Positions 1-10,985 of a DNA stretch of 64,000 bases are shown here, piece by piece. The stretch comes from Saccoglossus kowalevskii (lineage: Eukaryota > Hemichordata > Enteropneusta > Harrimaniidae), in NCBI RefSeq assembly GCF_000003605.2, contig NW_003139318.1, positions 250,996-314,995 on the forward strand, in the 5' to 3' direction. The translations under genes and the position numbers were made by a program. The notes under the pieces were generated by a model. The model saw nothing but the letters and a program-made list of their open reading frames with translations, was not told the origin of the DNA and searched no databases. The stretch's first letter is position 1. Each line of letters begins with the position of its first letter.

Positions 1-686
1 CATGCAATAGATGTAAACGATTGAATGGAAATAAATGATTATTCGAACCCGTCTCTCAAGATGGAAATTGATGTAATGCATCTTATTAAGTCAACTTTCA
101 TTTAAATATTACACCACAGTTAAAAAAGGAATAATTATATTATTATAGCATAATAAATAAATACTGTAATTGAATCAATAAGAATTAAATGGATATGGTC
201 TGACATTAATAAAATAATATTTTATAATAATAAACAACTTTTCATAGACAAGATGGATTTTCAAAATTATTTTGCCCATTGTTTGAGGTTTGTTTTCAGG
301 CCGACATTCTCGTCAGGCTAACTTACTCATCGCGCACATTTGAAGTCGTTTACGCTCCAATATTCCTTGAGACTTATAACTATGTTGTTTCTGACACTGT
401 AATAGACTGTTACTTTCACAGACAGGGTCAATAACTGACGATAACATTCAATAGAAATACTTTTATCCGAACATAATTTTAATCTGACAATTCATTGAAT
501 ATAAATTACATGTGTCAACCCAAATTTACAGTTTCAGCCAAAAATTAATTCCACCAAAATAAGGTTACGTACAGTGTTATAGATCTAGCATGATAGTTTA
601 ACATTCCTAGATTTTACCCAGGGTTGCACTATCTATTAAGGTAGTCTCCAACTATTCAAACTTATAGAGAATGCCCACGAACGTTG
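1..686. other. AT-rich DNA, no gene seen
   Basis: No open frame of useful length, RNA gene or recognisable transposon was seen here. The DNA is AT-rich with short A and T runs. Confidence 0.6.
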
Positions 687-935
687 AAGCGTTATTTTTG
701 CAAACTTTTCTCAATGAAGCCTAAATTTCATTGAAATTGGAAAATCAGTGACACATTCTTTTTTTTTAATTCAAATACATCTAATTCAAACTGTATTTTG
801 CAATTTGTTAAAGCGTTATTTTTGCAAACTTTTCTCAGTGAGGAGCCTAAATTACATTGAAATTGAAAAATCAGTGAATCTTTTTTTTAATTTAAATACA
901 TCTATTAAATTCAAACTGTATTTTGCGATGCAATC
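687..935. repeat. two-copy tandem duplication, ~123-bp unit
   Basis: The phrase AAGCGTTATTTTTGCAAAC recurs at about 687 and 810. The following ~110 bases also match, including CCTAAAT..CATTGAAATTG, a T-run and AAACTGTATTTTGC. The second copy carries small insertions such as GAGG. The short open frame across it is a by-product of the duplication. Its function is unknown. Confidence 0.85.
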
Positions 936-1239
936 ACAGTATTGAAAATTAGATTGAGAAGAACACTGATAGATGAGCATTTCATCTCACTCCATTGAAA
1001 AGGTGTGGGTTTTTTTAGAAAAATGATCAATAAGAACATTAATGTGTGAGTGAACCTTTTTTTTCAAGTCATGAATTGACAAATGCATGTACATCAATAA
1101 TCTTGCAACTGCACTCATTATATATTACTCCACTACATGCTTAGCTACAATGCTAGTATTATCTTATCATGCTCAACTACTGGCCATAAATTTAAGTGCT
1201 TGTGAAATGACATCAACATAAGCATTATGTCAATCATTT

Positions 1240-2313
1240 TAGTGACGGGTGATTATGGAGTATTCCTTGTGCAGAGCATTTAAACTGGCCAATGAAAATA
1301 AAGCGACCATATTTTATTTCAATTACAAAATTACAAAATCTTATAGGGTGTGATGTTCACATAAATCTGAATGGGTAATGTGATATTACTAGCATGACAG
1401 CTAGGCATTAGTGCAATGTTGTAAAGTGACTGGATTATGGGGGATTCTCTGTGCTAAGCATTCAAATTGGCCAATAAACATATTTGAGTATCTTATTTCC
1501 AGAGACCAATTATGAATTCGCATAGTGTGCAACATTTGCATAAATCTGAATGGGTAATGAGATATTACTAGCATCACAGCTAGGCATTAGTGGAATGTTG
1601 TAAAGTGACTGGACTATGGGAGATTTCCTGTGCTAAGCATTAAAATTGGCCAATAAATATATTTGAGTATCTTATTTCCAGAGACCAATTATGAATTTGC
1701 ATAGTGTGCGACATTTGCATAAATCTGAATGGGTAATGAGATATTACTAGCATCACAGCTAGGCATTAGTGGATTGTTGTAAAGTGACTGTATTATGAGG
1801 GATTTCCTGTGCTAAGCATTCAAATTGGCCAATAAACATATTTGAATATCTTATTTCCAGAGACTAATTATGAATTCGCATAGTGTGCGACATTTGCATA
1901 AATCTGAATGGGTAATGAGATATTACTAGCATCACATCTAGGCATTAGTGGAATGTTGTAAAGTGACTGACTTATGGGGGATTCTCTGTGCTAAGCATTC
2001 AAATTGGCCAATAAACACATTTGAGTATCTTATTTCCAGAGACCAATTATGAATTCGCATAGTGTGCAACATTTGCATAAATCTGAATGGGTAATGAGAT
2101 ATTACTAGCATCACAGCTAGGCATTAGTGGAATGTTGTAAAGTGACTGCATTATGGGGGATTCCCTGTGCTAAGCATTCAAATTGGCCAATAAACATATT
2201 TGAGTATCTTATTTCCAGAGACCAATTATGAATTCGCATAGTGTGCGACATTTGCATAAATCTGAATGGGTAATGAGATATTACTAGCATCACAGCTAGG
2301 CATTAGTGGAATG
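1240..2313. repeat. 179-bp satellite array, six units
   Basis: GGGTAATGWGATATTACTAG starts at 1373, 1552, 1731, 1910, 2089 and 2268, so every spacing is exactly 179 bp. The first, partial unit (from about 1240) is the most diverged, and the array breaks off after GCATTAGTGGAATG near 2313. Later units differ by only a few bases. Most contain an exact POU octamer, ATTTGCAT, just before AAATCTGAATGGG. The period is close to a nucleosome repeat, as in many animal satellites. No indels occur between units, which suggests recent unequal crossover or gene conversion. Confidence 0.95.
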
Positions 2314-3372
2314 GCGTATGTAGGATTCCACATAGATTCTTGAATTGTTCTACTTTATGATCACAATGGAATAAAACTAACTCAGATAAGCTTTAAAATG
2401 GCAAGTCAACCAACCATCTCGAAAAAAACCTCTATCATTCCTTCCTATCAATATATACATCCTTGTATTTGCACGTTTTGGTTCTTGATCACAGAAAGGT
2501 TGATCAGGTCAGGTAAATGGCAATCCCATGTATGAGTTTGGAAATGCCACCTCAATTCATTGGTTCAGTAGTGAGACTCAGATGTTCGGTTTCATCGTCT
2601 CCAGGGAAACAAGTCCACAGCGGTAGAAAGCATAGAAATCTACTACTATGAATCATTTGTACTTTTTTTTCGCAATGCCAACTGAATAACAATTTTTTTG
2701 TCTGTATTTTTAGAGAAAATATCTATAATATATAAAATAGGACGGTTAGAAACTAAAATTAGCATAGTTTATCCAGCTAAATGACGGCAATTATGAATGT
2801 TGTTCACAAAATATTATAATTCTCTCAAAAATATTTGGTTGAAAATTAAATAATAAACAAAATGATGAAAAAATTTGGTGTGTGTGTGTGGGGGGGGGGG
2901 GGGGGGCAGGCAAAACGGACAAGTTGGGCCACATTTATCTATTTATTTGTGTTCACATGTATGCCCACAGCTCAAGTATTTTGTGTGTTTTTTCAATTGG
3001 TTAAGGGTTATCGAATCCCCAAATGATAAAATTTCAATAATTTTCTTAAATATACTGCTGATGCACATAAAATCATGAAACGCAATCATTGCTTAAAAAG
3101 TAATGCAAAATCTAAATAAAATATATGAAAAAAAATAATTTCTGTCAGAACTTGTTTGTCAGTGAAAGGTACAATGATATGACTCATCGCATCAAATGAC
3201 CAAAAAAATCATGTTTTTTGAGTAAAAACTCTGAAATCCAACAGTTTGGCAGAATTAATTTTATACCAAATTATAACCACGCATAAATTTGACAATTAAA
3301 ATGAAATAAAAAAAAATCAGCAGAAAGCAACAATTTGTATCGGAAATGTACAAATATGCGCAGCAATGCCAA
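2314..3372. other. unannotated AT-rich stretch
   Basis: No gene or mobile element was recognised apart from the TG/G tract listed separately. It contains several A and T homopolymers. Confidence 0.55.
2876..2906. repeat. (TG)n followed by a G17 run
   Basis: Alternating TG is followed directly by 17 consecutive G on the plus strand. This is the longest G run in the window. Comparable runs lie at 7500-7512 (G13), 17787-17799 (G13) and 56631-56642 (C12). Exact lengths in an assembly are unreliable. Confidence 0.9.
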
Positions 3373-3619
3373 TTAACCTTTTTACTACCAGACTTTCTCG
3401 CCCAAAATTTTTTTGCATATTTTTCTTGAATATTCTTAAATATTTCTGGAAATGAACCATGATTTTGGAGCCAACAGATGAAATTTTAGTCAATTTTCAG
3501 TTTTTACTCAAAAAATGTGGCTATTTTTGTCCCAATCTTTTGAAGGAAAGTGCAGACGATATAGGGGACTATTTTGTGAATTTGCGATGAAAACAGGGAA
3601 CTGGTGGTAAAAAGGTTAA
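3373..3619 (-). mobile_element. family C MITE copy 1, TTAA-flanked
   Basis: The element starts TTAACC at 3373 and ends GGTTAA at 3619. The terminal inverted repeats read CCTTTTTACTACCAG and CTGGTGGTAAAAAGG. The interior matches the other C copies in inverse orientation: CTCGCCCAAAA, GGAGCCAACAGA, TTTTTACTCAAAA, TTTTGTGAATTTG. TTAA at both ends is the target-site signature of piggyBac-type transposons. No coding capacity is present, so it is a non-autonomous derivative. The superfamily assignment is inferred from the termini only. Confidence 0.85.
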
Positions 3620-4112
3620 AAACAAGTTAAAATTCATACAGGTAGCTTATGACTCATCCACCTGAATGATTAAAAATATATGTGACAATGCGCATGTTAA
3701 GCGGATATCTTGACGAAACTGAGAAAAGAAAAGAAAAAATGCAAATATAAAGTTCAACTAGTGTCTACGAAGAATTCTGTTTAATTTATCATTTAATCAT
3801 AATTTGATTAATTAAATATGATTTAATTTTTTTTTTAATTTAATGACGTATTATTTATCATTTATGGTAATGTGTTTTTTTTTTTCGTATTCAATTTAGA
3901 TAATGTTGTTTAATACATCATACTGTAAATCATGTGATTTTCTCTGCTAAGAATTTTCAGGATTTGGTCATTTTATGGTATCTATAAAAACAAAATGTTG
4001 TGAAAGCTGCTGTGTTGTAAGACTAAAAAAAAATCAAAATTTTCACAGACCCATGAAAGTTTTGTATCTCAAATCAAATTTCTTTAAAGTGATTCATAGT
4101 AGTTATTAACTA

Positions 4113-4320
4113 CTGTAGAATACTGTATTTTCGCTTGGAATTTATTTTCGCTATTTTCGCTGAATGGATGATTCCGTGAAAATAAAATCCAGCGAATATA
4201 CTTTTTTTCCTATATTTCACATTAAATTCATCAAAAATCAGTGAAAATTAGTTCCATACAAAACGCCCAAAAAGCCTTTTCAGCGAAAATTAATTCCAGC
4301 GAAAATAAAGTATTCCACAG
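4113..4320 (+). mobile_element. family A MITE copy 1
   Basis: This 208-bp element has inverted ends, CTGTAGAATACTGTATTTTCGC at the left and TAAAGTATTCCACAG at the right, flanked by TA on both sides. The interior is a set of inverted short modules (TTTTCGCTGAA, CCAGCGAAAATA, CAAAAATCAGTGAAAA). It is taken as the reference orientation for the family, whose other copies start near 21334, 33865, 45286, 48071, 52926 and 60657. A TA target with short inverted ends suggests Tc1/mariner-type mobilisation, an inference as no transposase is present. Confidence 0.9.
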
Positions 4321-5214
4321 TATTACCCCGGTAAGCGCAATCGATTTTCATACCAAAATTTTGGAGCAAAATTTTGAAAATATTCATAAATTATTCAATT
4401 TTTTGCTAATTTTTTAACCAGATGAACTAAAATTTGCTATTGCTTACAGGTTTTAAACTAAAATTTTAAAAATTTTAAAATTGGAAAAATGTTTTCGCAA
4501 TGTAAGTGCGAAAAGCAAATATGCTACAGAAATAAGGTTGTTAAGTGGTTCGGAAAAATTTGTAAAAGTATATTCTGTAAGAGAATTTTTCAAACTTAAC
4601 TGAAAGAGGAATAAAATTACTTGAACTGAAAAAAATCCAAACGTAGTACATTATCTAATAATAATTTAAAAGCAGTTTGTGATGAGAAAGAATCAAATTA
4701 TAGAGGGAAAAAAAATCATGCTGATATTAGAGCAATTGGCATCGAATAGTTTTTAAATGCATACAGGAAGGGCTTGGAACCCTCTGCAAGTCATTTGAAA
4801 AGGCAGCCGTACTGCTGAAAACTGCACATTGGGGTTATTGTCACACGAGACAAATTGGCAATTTTTTAACACTTTTTAATGATACGAATGAGACAAAATC
4901 TTTGCGTCTGAGATAACAATTATAGTCTGAGTACTCCAGCAGTTATTGAAAAAAATCACACTGTTGAGTTGAATTGAAAATAGTATGAGTCTTTTAGTAA
5001 GGATTGAATGCTTAAAGAATTCTATAATAAATTGTATTTTGTTATTTAGTAATTGGTACACATAGCATCAATAACAAAACATATGTATAAGAAATTTCAT
5101 TGTATGAACTAAATATAGTCACGCACGCTGTTCTATCGTTCACTAAATATATATTTGAATATTTTTTTTTCATTCATACGAAGTCCACAATTCACGCCAA
5201 GACCACCCCTTAAG
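4321..5214. other. unannotated AT-rich stretch
   Basis: No supported gene or transposon. The short minus-strand frame at 4876-5061 is low-complexity and within chance length. Confidence 0.5.
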
Positions 5215-6130
5215 CTTCCTCTCATTTCCTTCAACACAACCCCCTAAGTTACATTTTATTGCACAGAACCAGGCATCTAATGTACAATGCACTTCACCAC
5301 AACCCCCTAAGTTACCTATCATTACACACTACCAGGTATCTAATGTATATTGTACTTTAACACAACCCCCTAAGTTTCCTATCATTACACACTACCAGGT
5401 ATCTAATGTATATTGTACTTTAACACAACCCCCTAAGTTACCTATCATTACACACTACCAGGTATCTAATGTATATTTACTTCAACACAACCCCCTAAGT
5501 TTCCTATCATTACACACTACCAGGTATCTAATGTATATTGTACTTTAACATAACCCCCTAAGTTTCCTATCATTACACACTACCAGTATCTAATGTATAT
5601 TGTACTTTAACACAAACCCCTAAGTTTCCTATCATTACACACTACCAGGTATCTAATGTATATTGTACTTTAACACAACCCCCTAAGTTTCCTATCATAA
5701 CACACTACCAGTATCTAATGTATATTTACTTCAACACAACCCCCTAAGTTACCTATCATTACACACTACCAGTATCTAATGTATATTGTACTTTAACACA
5801 ACCCCCTAAGTTACCTATCATTACACACTTCCAGGTATCTAATGTATATTTACTTCAACACAACCCCCTAAGTTTCCTATCATTACACACTACCAGTATC
5901 TAATGTATATTGTACTTTAACACAACCCCCTAAGTTTCCTGTCATTACACACTACCAGTATCTAATGTATATTTACTTCAACACAAACCCTTAAATTACC
6001 TATCATTACACACTACCAGTATCTAATGTATATTGCATTTCAACACAACCCCCTAAGTTACCTATCATTACACACTTCCAGGTATGTAATGTATATTGTA
6101 CTTTAACACAACCCCCCTAAGATACCTATT
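5215..6130. repeat. ~62-bp minisatellite, 15 units
   Basis: The core CCCCCTAAGTT recurs at about 5240, 5303, 5366, 5429, 5491, 5554 and so on to 6109, with 61-63 bp spacing. Each unit holds AACACAACCCCCTAAGT, CCTATCATTACACACTACCA and GGTATCTAATGTATATT. Length variation comes from two sites: presence or absence of GG in CCAGGTATC, and TGTACTTTAA versus TTACTTCAA. Two unit types are therefore interspersed. Every unit has a cytosine-rich strand core, against an AT-rich background. Confidence 0.95.
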
Positions 6131-6184
6131 ATTGCACACAGATACAAGTAATCCAATACCTGAATTGGATCACTAAACTATGCA

Positions 6185-6530
6185 TCAGGTGTCCATTACA
6201 ATTCCTCAATCAGACCCTCCCACAGAAGTTCCTGTTACATTCCCACTAGCATTCCTCATCTGGACCCTGGAAGTACCCCCCTTAAATTCCCACTAGTTTT
6301 CTCAACAAGACCCTCCAAGTTCCCCATTATATTCCCCTACTATATTGCAACAAATATCCCTTAAATGGGCCCTCCAAGTTCCCTGTTATATTGCAAATAT
6401 TATTTCTCAACAAGACTCTCCAAGTTCCTCATTATATTCCTCCACAATATGCCCTGTTATATTCCAACTAGTATTCCTCAACTGGACCTTCAAAGTTCTT
6501 CATTATATATTCCTGCAACAAAAACTCAAC
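6185..6530. repeat. degenerate CCAAGTTCC / ATTATATTCC repeats
   Basis: Phrases such as GACCCTCCAAGTTCC, CATTATATTCC, CTAGTATTCCTCAACTGGACC and TCAACAAGACTCTCCAAGTTCC recur with irregular spacing. The tract directly follows the minisatellite and looks like an older decayed tandem array. It explains the short overlapping frames around 6345-6581. Confidence 0.7.
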
Positions 6531-7567
6531 TGGATTCGTTTGTTACAATTATACAAAAATCTCCCCTCTAATAATCAATAATATTCATCTCTCAGTAATA
6601 TTCAATCTATGATATACAGCGATAAATTTGAGAAATAAACACAAAAAAAGTTATTCATTTGGAACACATCAAGTATACCCCTGGAAAATTACTACAGAAG
6701 AAAATGAGATAGTTGTGTTTTTCATGTTTCTCTGAAATCCAATTTGAATCATCAATCCATCTCATGCATCCTAAATATGAGAACAAGTAATTCAATTTGG
6801 AAATATTCGTTAACTGTACGTCTGATGTAACTAATTCTATTACCTTTACGTCATGCAATATTTGGTCTAGTATATCACCATGGCGATAACTATCATCCGC
6901 AAACCATGGAAACAGAATATAAAATCTATAGGAGAGATGTCGCCCTAATAAGCATGACCTATGACCCAAGCAATGCAAACTAAAAATACATCTTTAGATG
7001 GAGGAAGCATTTCTCTTATTACTAATTATAATGTCTGGTTGCCGTGGCAACAGTCTGGGAGAGGAAATCACAGAAAAGATTTCTTTTTGTATGAGTTTAT
7101 AAGTCTGTTGTGCAGTAACCGGTGAAGGAATGAATAAAAGAATGTTCTGATTTGGATTCTGTCGTTCGTCTTTGGAAAGATTTAGAATGAGCCATTCAAG
7201 AATGAGAATTACTGCTTCTGACTATTTTTTTCATCTAAGTAGGTTAATCAATTAAACTTGTTAATTTTTCACAAAATGCGATAATTTGAAAAAAAACGCA
7301 TAGTTGGAGTGTAAAAGTTTAAACTTAATGTATTTGTCAAAAGCATTTTTATTTATATCTGTATTTAATTATTCTGCTATAGTAATGTGCATTGGCAGGT
7401 GAATGCTAACAGGTGGCACACACCTATACATATTCAGTATAAAACGAAAGGTTTTATTTTTCTTGAAGTAATCTGGTACTTACTGCAACAAAATACTGTG
7501 GGGGGGGGGGGGTGTATAAGTACAATGAGAATTGAAAAAATAAAAGCTCAAACAACCGACAACTTTA
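6531..7567. other. unannotated stretch with an X-box-like site
   Basis: No gene is supported. The 107-codon minus frame at 6655-6978 has no recognisable domain and is within chance length. Contains the palindromic RFX-like site at 7038 and a G13 run at 7500-7512. Confidence 0.5.
7038..7051. promoter_or_regulatory. X-box (RFX) consensus site
   Basis: GTTGCCGTGGCAAC is a 14-bp inverted repeat that fits the RFX X-box pattern GTNRCC-NN-RGYAAC at every fixed position. RFX factors are conserved in animals and often control cilium genes. With no gene beside it, function is only possible. Two-nucleotide spacing is the usual form. Confidence 0.5.
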
Positions 7568-7775
7568 CGACTCCCTCCCACTGAACACTTTTCTCACATA
7601 CGCCACTGACTTGCGTTCTCTTCCACTGAACACCGTTCTCGCATAAATCTCCAATTTACGTTCCTTTTCCACTGAACATCATTCTCGCATAAGTCCCTGA
7701 TTTACGTTCCCTTTCAACTGAACATCATTTTCACATAAACATCCAATTTACATCCCCCTTCAGCTGAATCCCATT
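7568..7775. repeat. 46-bp minisatellite, about 4.5 units
   Basis: CACTGAACA or a close variant recurs at about 7581, 7626, 7672, 7718 and 7764, spaced 45-46 bp. Each unit contains a TTCTCRCATAA phrase and a TTACGTTCC phrase. Units diverge by several bases, more than in the 179-bp satellite. Confidence 0.88.
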
Positions 7776-7961
7776 TTCTTAACTAGGAATAAAAGAATCC
7801 TGGAACTAACAACAGACATTTTTTTTCTTGACAATCAGATCATTAAAACAACACAGTCACCACACAATGTTGTATTCGATGAAAGTCCCATGAAAAATGT
7901 GTAAAACCAAATGCATTACCTTGACGCTTTAAATTCAGTTGTGCAAGACAATTTTTTGTGT

Positions 7962-7990
7962 ATTTTGCGATTCACTAAGAATCGCAAAAT
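7962..7990. repeat. perfect 12-bp-stem hairpin
   Basis: ATTTTGCGATTC (7962-7973) and GAATCGCAAAAT (7979-7990) are exact reverse complements separated by ACTAA. Flanking bases pair weakly for a little further, so this could be the centre of an eroded foldback element. No poly-T or coding context suggests a terminator function. Confidence 0.75.
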
Positions 7991-9011
7991 GTGTTGGCTG
8001 TGTAAATTTCACTAGGGTATTTAGAGTACTGCATATGAAATATTATACAAACAAACGCCATTATAGTCACCAAATCTTAAAAATTATTAGTAGCGAAAAT
8101 TAACAGCATTCTATATTATCTATATTTTTATATTATGTTGTAACACAATTTTTTCTGGTTAAACTAAGCCTTGAAAAGTCAGGTTTTCATTGCAAAGCTT
8201 ACCCCAGTATCCATCTTTATTTTATTCATAAATCCATTCGCGTCTAACTTTATGACTACTACAGTTAAAAAAACGAGCTTTCATTACATTTTTTTATTGT
8301 TTTCTAGTTGTTAGTAACTATGCTGTACTTTCTAAAGTCATTGTTGTGACGTGTCACTAAATGAATAAATGTAAATGTTAGGTTTAGATCTGAAGGTTGT
8401 TGCTATTGCAACAAAGTTGTGGGCAGCCATTTTGCTAAGCCATGTATGAGATTCTAAGAAAAGGGTTCAGAACTAAAAATCAATGTGGATTTCAACAAAC
8501 AAGGAAATTTAGTTTTGGCTTCCTTTGGTTCATATCCTTGATATGGGTGCCAGTGATTAAGGCAGGATAAATGTCGCCAGGAATACTGCAGGTATACCCA
8601 TGATGAGTAATCAAGTATTTCCTGGAATCCTAGGATGAAAACACTGATCACCATAGAAACTAGAATTCACAACTGTAAATCAATTTCAACATATCAAATT
8701 TTATTTTCAAAATTTGGTAAATTAATGGTCATGTAAGAAGATGACATATCATGAAAGTTGTTGTGATTTGCCATAAAAAACGTAGATCTCGTTGTTAATT
8801 TGGAGAATTTATAGAGAAATGTGAATATATTCCTCAAATCTATAACATTTTTATCATTGGTTAATATAATAAATGTATTTAGCATTTTTTTTCACATATC
8901 ACGTCATATTTACGAACAGCATCCGACAATTTGCAAATCAACATGTTGAAGTATGAATATCAAACACTGACGGTTCTCACCCTTGATGGAGGGCGGAGTG
9001 TCCCACTAGTG
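7991..9011. other. unannotated AT-rich stretch
   Basis: No gene or transposon recognised. Short frames at 8454-8654 and 8694-8885 on the minus strand are unsupported. Confidence 0.5.
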
Positions 9012-9025
9012 ACACTAGAGGGCAG
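9012..9025 (+). promoter_or_regulatory. CTCF-core-like motif
   Basis: ACACTAGAGGGCAG matches the CTCF core CCASYAGRKGGCRS at every position but the first. CTCF is present across bilaterians. The site lies just left of the H1 transposon copy. This is one motif match with no occupancy or conservation evidence. Confidence 0.35.
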
Positions 9026-9057
9026 CAGACTGACCAATAATAACAAATCAGACAATA

Positions 9058-9373
9058 TCCTCGGGGGCGGAGCTACGTCACAGACGTTCCACATTGCTAC
9101 GACAAGCACCACTGTACCATGCATTTCTATGGGCTCTGTGGAACACCGGTCGAGCTGGTGAAAATTCGAGAAAACAATACAAACTCAACTTTGAAGTAAT
9201 CCCGAACAATCAAATTTATATATGTTACACACGTAGGGCTAATCTTGTTGCACTGTTCAGAGGAGTCTCAACAATCACCCCGAAGTACCGTTTTATGCGA
9301 GTTTTGGGCCTTTGTTTTCACCGCCGCGGGTTGCCAGGCGGTGAAAATGCCCGGATGTACGCCCCCCCGAGGA
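9058..9373 (+). mobile_element. family H MITE copy 1
   Basis: This 316-bp element starts TCCTCGGGGGCGGAGC and ends CGCCCCCCCGAGGA, with TA directly outside both ends. It is markedly GC-richer than its surroundings. A second plus-strand copy (30209-30534) and an older inverted copy (26723-27031) share the interior: CTACGTCACAGACGTTC, CACCGGTCGAGCTGGTGAAAATTC, GGTTGCCAGGCGGTGAAAATG. The 104-codon frame across it has no family support. A TA target and inverted ends suggest a Tc1/mariner-type non-autonomous element. Confidence 0.92.
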
Positions 9374-10083
9374 TAATACTGTTTTCTCGATCAAGCATTA
9401 GAATATAGTTGCTACTTCATGCAGTGGTCTTTGCACTGTTTTTTGTTCAATAAAAATTGTTGTTGACTCGCCGAATGATATAAAACATGAGCTGCTATTT
9501 CTTGCAATATATTTAATCAAAAATACACATAATAATTATCAAAATACAGTTTCTGACTGAATATTTACTAAAGGTTGACAAGCAGGATATTGTTGCCAGT
9601 GTTTGGAGAAAAGCTGCTGTGACACTTGGCCAGAATAAAGATCGAATGACTGAGGGAAAATGAATCAGTTTAAAAATACAGCATATCACATGAATCAGTA
9701 AGGAGACAATAGTTAGGCCAGGTAAAAAAAATTCTCTGTTTCTCGTTTCATGGAAATTTTAAAATGAGGCGGCGGGGCATTTTTTTTTTTAAATAGTGAG
9801 CTTAAATAGGGGAAACTTGAGACAAGTGCAAGTACAAGCGCATTTTGGAATGCTTTAGAAGGAAAAAAACGTCTGAGGCACATATAAGAGAAACAGAGAT
9901 ATTTTTTTTCTCAGCCTTAGGACAAATTTACACATTGACCCTTGATCCATTTCCCTTTCTTTTTTATGAAATTCAATAAAAGCGATGATAGTCATGTTGC
10001 ATAATTATCAAGCATTTAGGAGAATTACAAGCAACCAATGACATCATCCTATTTAATACATTGATCTCACCTGATCAAAGTCA
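9374..10083. other. unannotated AT-rich stretch
   Basis: No gene recognised. The phrase GAGAAACAGAGATATTTTTTT near 9890 recurs near 43655, which may mark another old interspersed repeat too short to define. Confidence 0.5.
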
Positions 10084-10262
10084 ATTTTTTTGTCAGGGAA
10101 ACTTTTAATTTTCCCACTAAAATTTTGAAGCAGCATTTTGCGTCTAATTATATATTATTTTTTGGAAATTTTTTTTGTTAATTTTGGACACAATAATGAA
10201 CATCTCCAGAGTTTGATAATTTTTTTAAGTAAGGGCATAAAAATGAAGAAAATTAAATATTT
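10084..10262 (-). mobile_element. family D MITE fragment (D3)
   Basis: GAAGCAGCATTTTGCG, TTTTTTTGTTAATTTTGGACAC and AATGAACAT parallel the interior of D2 at 24255-24501 in the same order. Clear TTAA termini are not seen here, so the boundaries are approximate and this is probably a truncated or old copy. Confidence 0.5.
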
Positions 10263-10784
10263 ATATATTTTGCTGAGTTAGCCCTGCCTTGGGTCGACCC
10301 CTAAATCAATATACAAATCGCGTTTGTTAGGATCCTGCTATAATTTCAAGACTTCCTCATACTGTTTAATACTGCTAATAACACTCCACAAAAGTTCAGT
10401 AGTGTCCTATATAATTTACTTTGCAATATATCATACTATTAAAGGCAGCCATAGTAAGCTTTCAGCCTGACGTCTAAGCAATATCTAGTATTAAAAGTCA
10501 CTGAAAGTCTATTAGGAACAGCAGCCTCTGTAGAGTCGTATAAATTATTGACTCCTCTAGACACACCAAGATTATAGCAGTCTCTTAACTCGGATACTAA
10601 AAATCTTTATCAAACTTCCCTTACAAGCCTAGATACAGGATAATAAACCTAGTTAGGCCTGCACAATAAATAAATGTGCCATGCATTTTTTAACGGCAGT
10701 TATATTTACTGAATAGCAGGCATGAATTAATTTTAATATTTTATGTTATGTAGTTTAACCCATGAGTAGAATAAAGTTTAAACG

Positions 10785-10788
<4 letters not shown>

Positions 10789-10844
<56 letters not shown>
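10789..10844. repeat. (TA)n microsatellite, ~28 units
   Basis: Uninterrupted alternating TA. It directly abuts the 3' end, on the minus strand, of the ribozyme-bearing retroelement fragment at 10845-10985. In that reading it is the element's simple-repeat tail or its preferred target. Confidence 0.95.
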
Positions 10845-10845
<1 letters not shown>

Positions 10846-10985
10846 GTGGACAGAGAAATTAAGACACGACTACATGAGTAAAGTTCACTCTACAGTACTG
10901 TTTCGTAAGGTACATGGAGTACCTCACTCATCAGGAGTTAAGACTTTATTAAATAAACCACCGAAACAGACTACGTTATAAGCGC
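10845..10985 (-). mobile_element. 3' end of a Penelope-like element or retrozyme (inferred)
   Basis: The segment between the (TA)n tract and about 10985 holds a complete hammerhead ribozyme on the minus strand, followed by a CTTAATTTCTCTGTCCACG tail running into (TA)n. Type I hammerheads with very short stem III are known from Penelope-like retroelements and animal retrozymes, where they lie in terminal repeats. No reverse transcriptase or GIY-YIG endonuclease frame is visible upstream, so the copy appears 5'-truncated or is a non-coding derivative. The left boundary is clear at the TA tract; the right one is a guess. Confidence 0.65.
10879..10948 (-). ncRNA. type I hammerhead self-cleaving ribozyme
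   Basis: Read on the minus strand, all parts are present in order. Stem I 5' side: TAAAGT, internal loop CTTA, ACTC. Core: CTGATGA (plus 10928-10934). Stem II: GTGAGGTAC / GTACCTTAC, nine pairs including one G-T, loop TCCAT (10905-10927). Core: GAAA (10901-10904). Stem III: CAG / CTG with a two-base TA loop plus the A-U pair. Then the GUA cleavage triplet (10891-10893), and stem I 3' side: GAGT, GA, ACTTTA. Cleavage would fall between plus positions 10891 and 10890. No conserved core base is missing. The tiny stem III and its palindrome CAGTACTG suggest activity as a dimer, as proposed for Penelope-element hammerheads. Confidence 0.9.

Noticed and set aside
1240-2313. CRISPR-like array
   Set aside because: The repeat is a contiguous 179-bp satellite without unique spacers, in an animal-type genome.
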